Below the pieces are notes generated by a model. The model did not search any database. It had not been told where the DNA came from and worked only from the letters and a program-made list of their open reading frames with translations. A DNA stretch of 64,000 nt from G965267185 sp965267185 (GTDB lineage Bacteria > Pseudomonadota > Alphaproteobacteria > UBA6615): positions 1,054,001 to 1,118,000 of the forward strand of contig OZ253937.1 of assembly GCA_965267185.1 (NCBI GenBank), written 5' to 3'. The position numbers and the translations under genes were made by a program. How positions within the stretch are numbered: position 1 is the first letter of the stretch; the number at the start of each line of letters is the position of its first letter. Positions 62,620 through 64,000 of this stretch are shown one piece after another.

Positions 62620-63345
62620 TCACTGTCCTCCCTCGACTAACGTGAACCGGCCCTCACCGTTGATGACCCGCTTCACCTCGCCCTTATTGTGTATCGAAAA
62701 CACCAAAATCGGAATGTTGTTTTCGCGGCAAAGTGTAATCGCCGCCGCGTCCATAACCTGCAGGTCATTGCGTAACACTTCGAAATGACTGAGTTTTTCG
62801 TAGCGCTCGGCGTTCGGGTCGCTTGCCGGATCGGCGGAGTAGACCCCATCTACTTTGGTGCCTTTAAGCAAGCAATCGCACGACATCTCAGATGCGCGCA
62901 AGGCCGCCGCCGTATCAGTAGTAAAATAGGGATTGCCGGTACCGGCAGCGAATATCACCACGCGGTTGCGCTCCATATGCCGGATGGCGCGCCGACGAAT
63001 ATAGGGCTCGCACACGGTCGCCATCGGGATGGCCGACTGAACGCGCGTATCCACGCCTAGATTCTCCAAGGCATTTTGCAGCGCCAGCGCGTTGATCACC
63101 GTGGCCAACATGCCCATGAAGTCCGCACCGGCGCGCTCCATGCCGGCAGCGGCGCCCGAAATTCCCCGGAATATATTGCCCCCACCGACGACAAGGCAAA
63201 GCTGAACCCCGGTATCGCAGACTTCGCGAACGTCTTCCGCGATACGGTTCACGGTCGCCGGGTCGAGTCCGAACTCCTGGTCGCCCATCAATACCTCGCC
63301 GGATATCTTGAGAAGAACCCGACGATAGTTTTGTGGATCTGACAT
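62620..63345 (-). CDS. pyrH: UMP kinase
   Basis: 241 residues, amino-acid-kinase fold. RRVLLKISGEVLMGDQ at the start, LVVGGGNIFRGISG, RRAIRHMERNRVVIFAAGTG and TDTAAALRASEM are diagnostic. It makes UDP from UMP, feeding both pyrimidine supply and the UDP-sugars used by LpxA. The ATG at 63345 starts MSDPQNYRRVLLK; the frame extends upstream without similarity. Confidence 0.97.
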   Translation of the reverse strand: MSDPQNYRRVLLKISGEVLMGDQEFGLDPATVNRIAEDVREVCDTGVQLCLVVGGGNIFRGISGAAAGMERAGADFMGMLATVINALALQNALENLGVDTRVQSAIPMATVCEPYIRRRAIRHMERNRVVIFAAGTGNPYFTTDTAAALRASEMSCDCLLKGTKVDGVYSADPASDPNAERYEKLSHFEVLRNDLQVMDAAAITLCRENNIPILVFSIHNKGEVKRVINGEGRFTLVEGGQ

Positions 63346-63497
63346 AAAACGACCTTTGGAGCCGAGGCATTCGAGGGGCCGCAAGAGCGCCGGCCGGTCA
63401 GGCAAGCGACAGCCGAAGCGGCTTGACCCTTGTTAGCCGCTTACACCGCGCGGGATCAAGCCGCGATCCCGGTGAAACCCGTAAAATTCCGGGATAT

Positions 63498-64000
63498 TTA
63501 GTCGGTCAGCCGGGCGACTTCCTCGGCGAAATCGTCTTCCTTGCGCTCCAGGCCTTCGCCCAGGTTGAAACGGATATAGCCGGTAACTTTGATGTCGGCC
63601 CCCGCCTCTTTCGCCGCCGCCTCGACCGCCTTGCCAACCTTGGTGTCGGTGTCGTGGACGAATGCCTGCTCCAGCAGGACGATTTCCTCGTAGTATTTGC
63701 GCAGCCGCCCTTCGACCATCTTTTCGACGATATCGTCGGGCTTGCCCGACTCGCGGGCCTGGTCGGCTAGGATTTTACGCTCGCGGTCGAGCGCCGCCGG
63801 GTCGACCGAAGCGATGTCGATGGCTTGCGGGTCGGCGAAGGAAATGTGCATTGCCAGTTGCCGGCCGATCTGGGCCAACTTGTCCGCCGGCGCGTCCGAC
63901 TCCAGCGCCACCAAAACGCCGATCTTGCCGAGGCCCGGCGCGACATGGTTGTGCACGTATTCGGCGACGAGACCTTTAGAAACCCGCAAGCCGGCGCTCC
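63498..64000 (-). CDS. tsf: Elongation factor Ts, C-terminal part (cut by window edge)
   Basis: About 167 residues up to the window edge, read from the minus strand, with no natural start here; the gene extends right. The EF-Ts dimerisation and C-terminal parts are recognisable: GLRVSKGLVAEYVH, LGKIGVLVALESDA, FADPQAIDIASVD, KMVEGRLRKYYEEIVLLEQAFV. It exchanges GDP on EF-Tu. Its partner rpsB would lie further right. A 152-base gap separates it from pyrH and holds a non-terminator hairpin (CGGGATC/GATCCCG, 63451-63471). Confidence 0.95.
   Translation of the reverse strand, partial: SAGLRVSKGLVAEYVHNHVAPGLGKIGVLVALESDAPADKLAQIGRQLAMHISFADPQAIDIASVDPAALDRERKILADQARESGKPDDIVEKMVEGRLRKYYEEIVLLEQAFVHDTDTKVGKAVEAAAKEAGADIKVTGYIRFNLGEGLERKEDDFAEEVARLTD

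Noticed and set aside
63451..63471. Hairpin CGGGATC/GATCCCG between tsf and pyrH as a terminator
   Set aside because: No T run follows on the minus strand, and the gene order suggests read-through.

Overview
The window is a chromosomal stretch of an alphaproteobacterium, most likely of Rhodospirillales type (order-level placement is inference). The grounds are a fused ispDF gene beside a divergent nifR3-type dusB, a pyruvate dehydrogenase E1-beta with its own lipoyl domain, LpxI instead of LpxH for lipid A, a GAAC-N7-GAAC LexA box in front of lexA, and the order tsf-pyrH-frr-uppS-cdsA-dxr-rseP-bamA-skp-lpxD-fabZ-lpxA-lpxI-lpxB. Coding density is high. I see no insertion sequence, prophage, CRISPR array, rRNA or tRNA gene.

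Layout. 1-2.7 kb: dusB (cut by the window edge) diverges from ispDF-pgpA-pncC. 2.7-7.9 kb is accessory: a palindromic repeat, a PEP-CTERM protein, a ketopantoate-reductase-like enzyme, an SDR dehydrogenase resembling sugar dehydrogenases, an MFS carrier and an EamA carrier. 8.1-13.6 kb is a self-contained uptake/catabolic locus: a fused TctA-TctB permease, a RidA-fold protein, a divergent Bug-type binding protein, an IclR regulator and a glutathione transferase, tied together by a recurring palindrome. 13.7-14.6 kb holds two tandem small Tat-exported proteins with an S74 chaperone-like domain. 14.7-27.5 kb, all on the minus strand, is core metabolism: tpiA-secG-pyrG-kdsA-eno-ftsB-pdhA-pdhB-pdhC-lpdA-lipA and a COQ10-like gene. 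27.7-37.4 kb, mostly plus strand, is ppiD-trpE, then trpGDC-moaC-moeA and lexA, with a polysaccharide-deacetylase-like gene on the other strand between trpE and trpG. 37.5-39.6 kb is comEC.

39.9-46.5 kb is a second accessory block between comEC and gltX: an orphan Flp pilin, a methyltransferase with a divergent LysR regulator, a membrane-anchored beta-helix protein and a three-gene lipoprotein operon including an M48 protease. 46.7-49.8 kb carries gltX, gltA and a tiny membrane protein. 49.8-64 kb, minus strand, runs from tsf (cut by the edge) through the isoprenoid, phospholipid, outer-membrane assembly and lipid A genes to lpxB, gloA and a cupin.

The most interesting part is the 8-13.6 kb locus. 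A 17-bp palindrome of the form GGTTTAAT-N-(G/A)TTGAACC occurs before tctAB, between the Bug gene and iclR, and between iclR and the GST gene. The last two copies sit in a 64-bp inverted duplication (51 of 64 identical, the final 29 bp perfect) that also carries matching promoter-like hexamers. The sequence therefore predicts one IclR-controlled regulon for uptake and processing of an unknown carboxylate. The tandem Tat-S74 proteins and the lipoprotein/protease triad are the next most unusual items.
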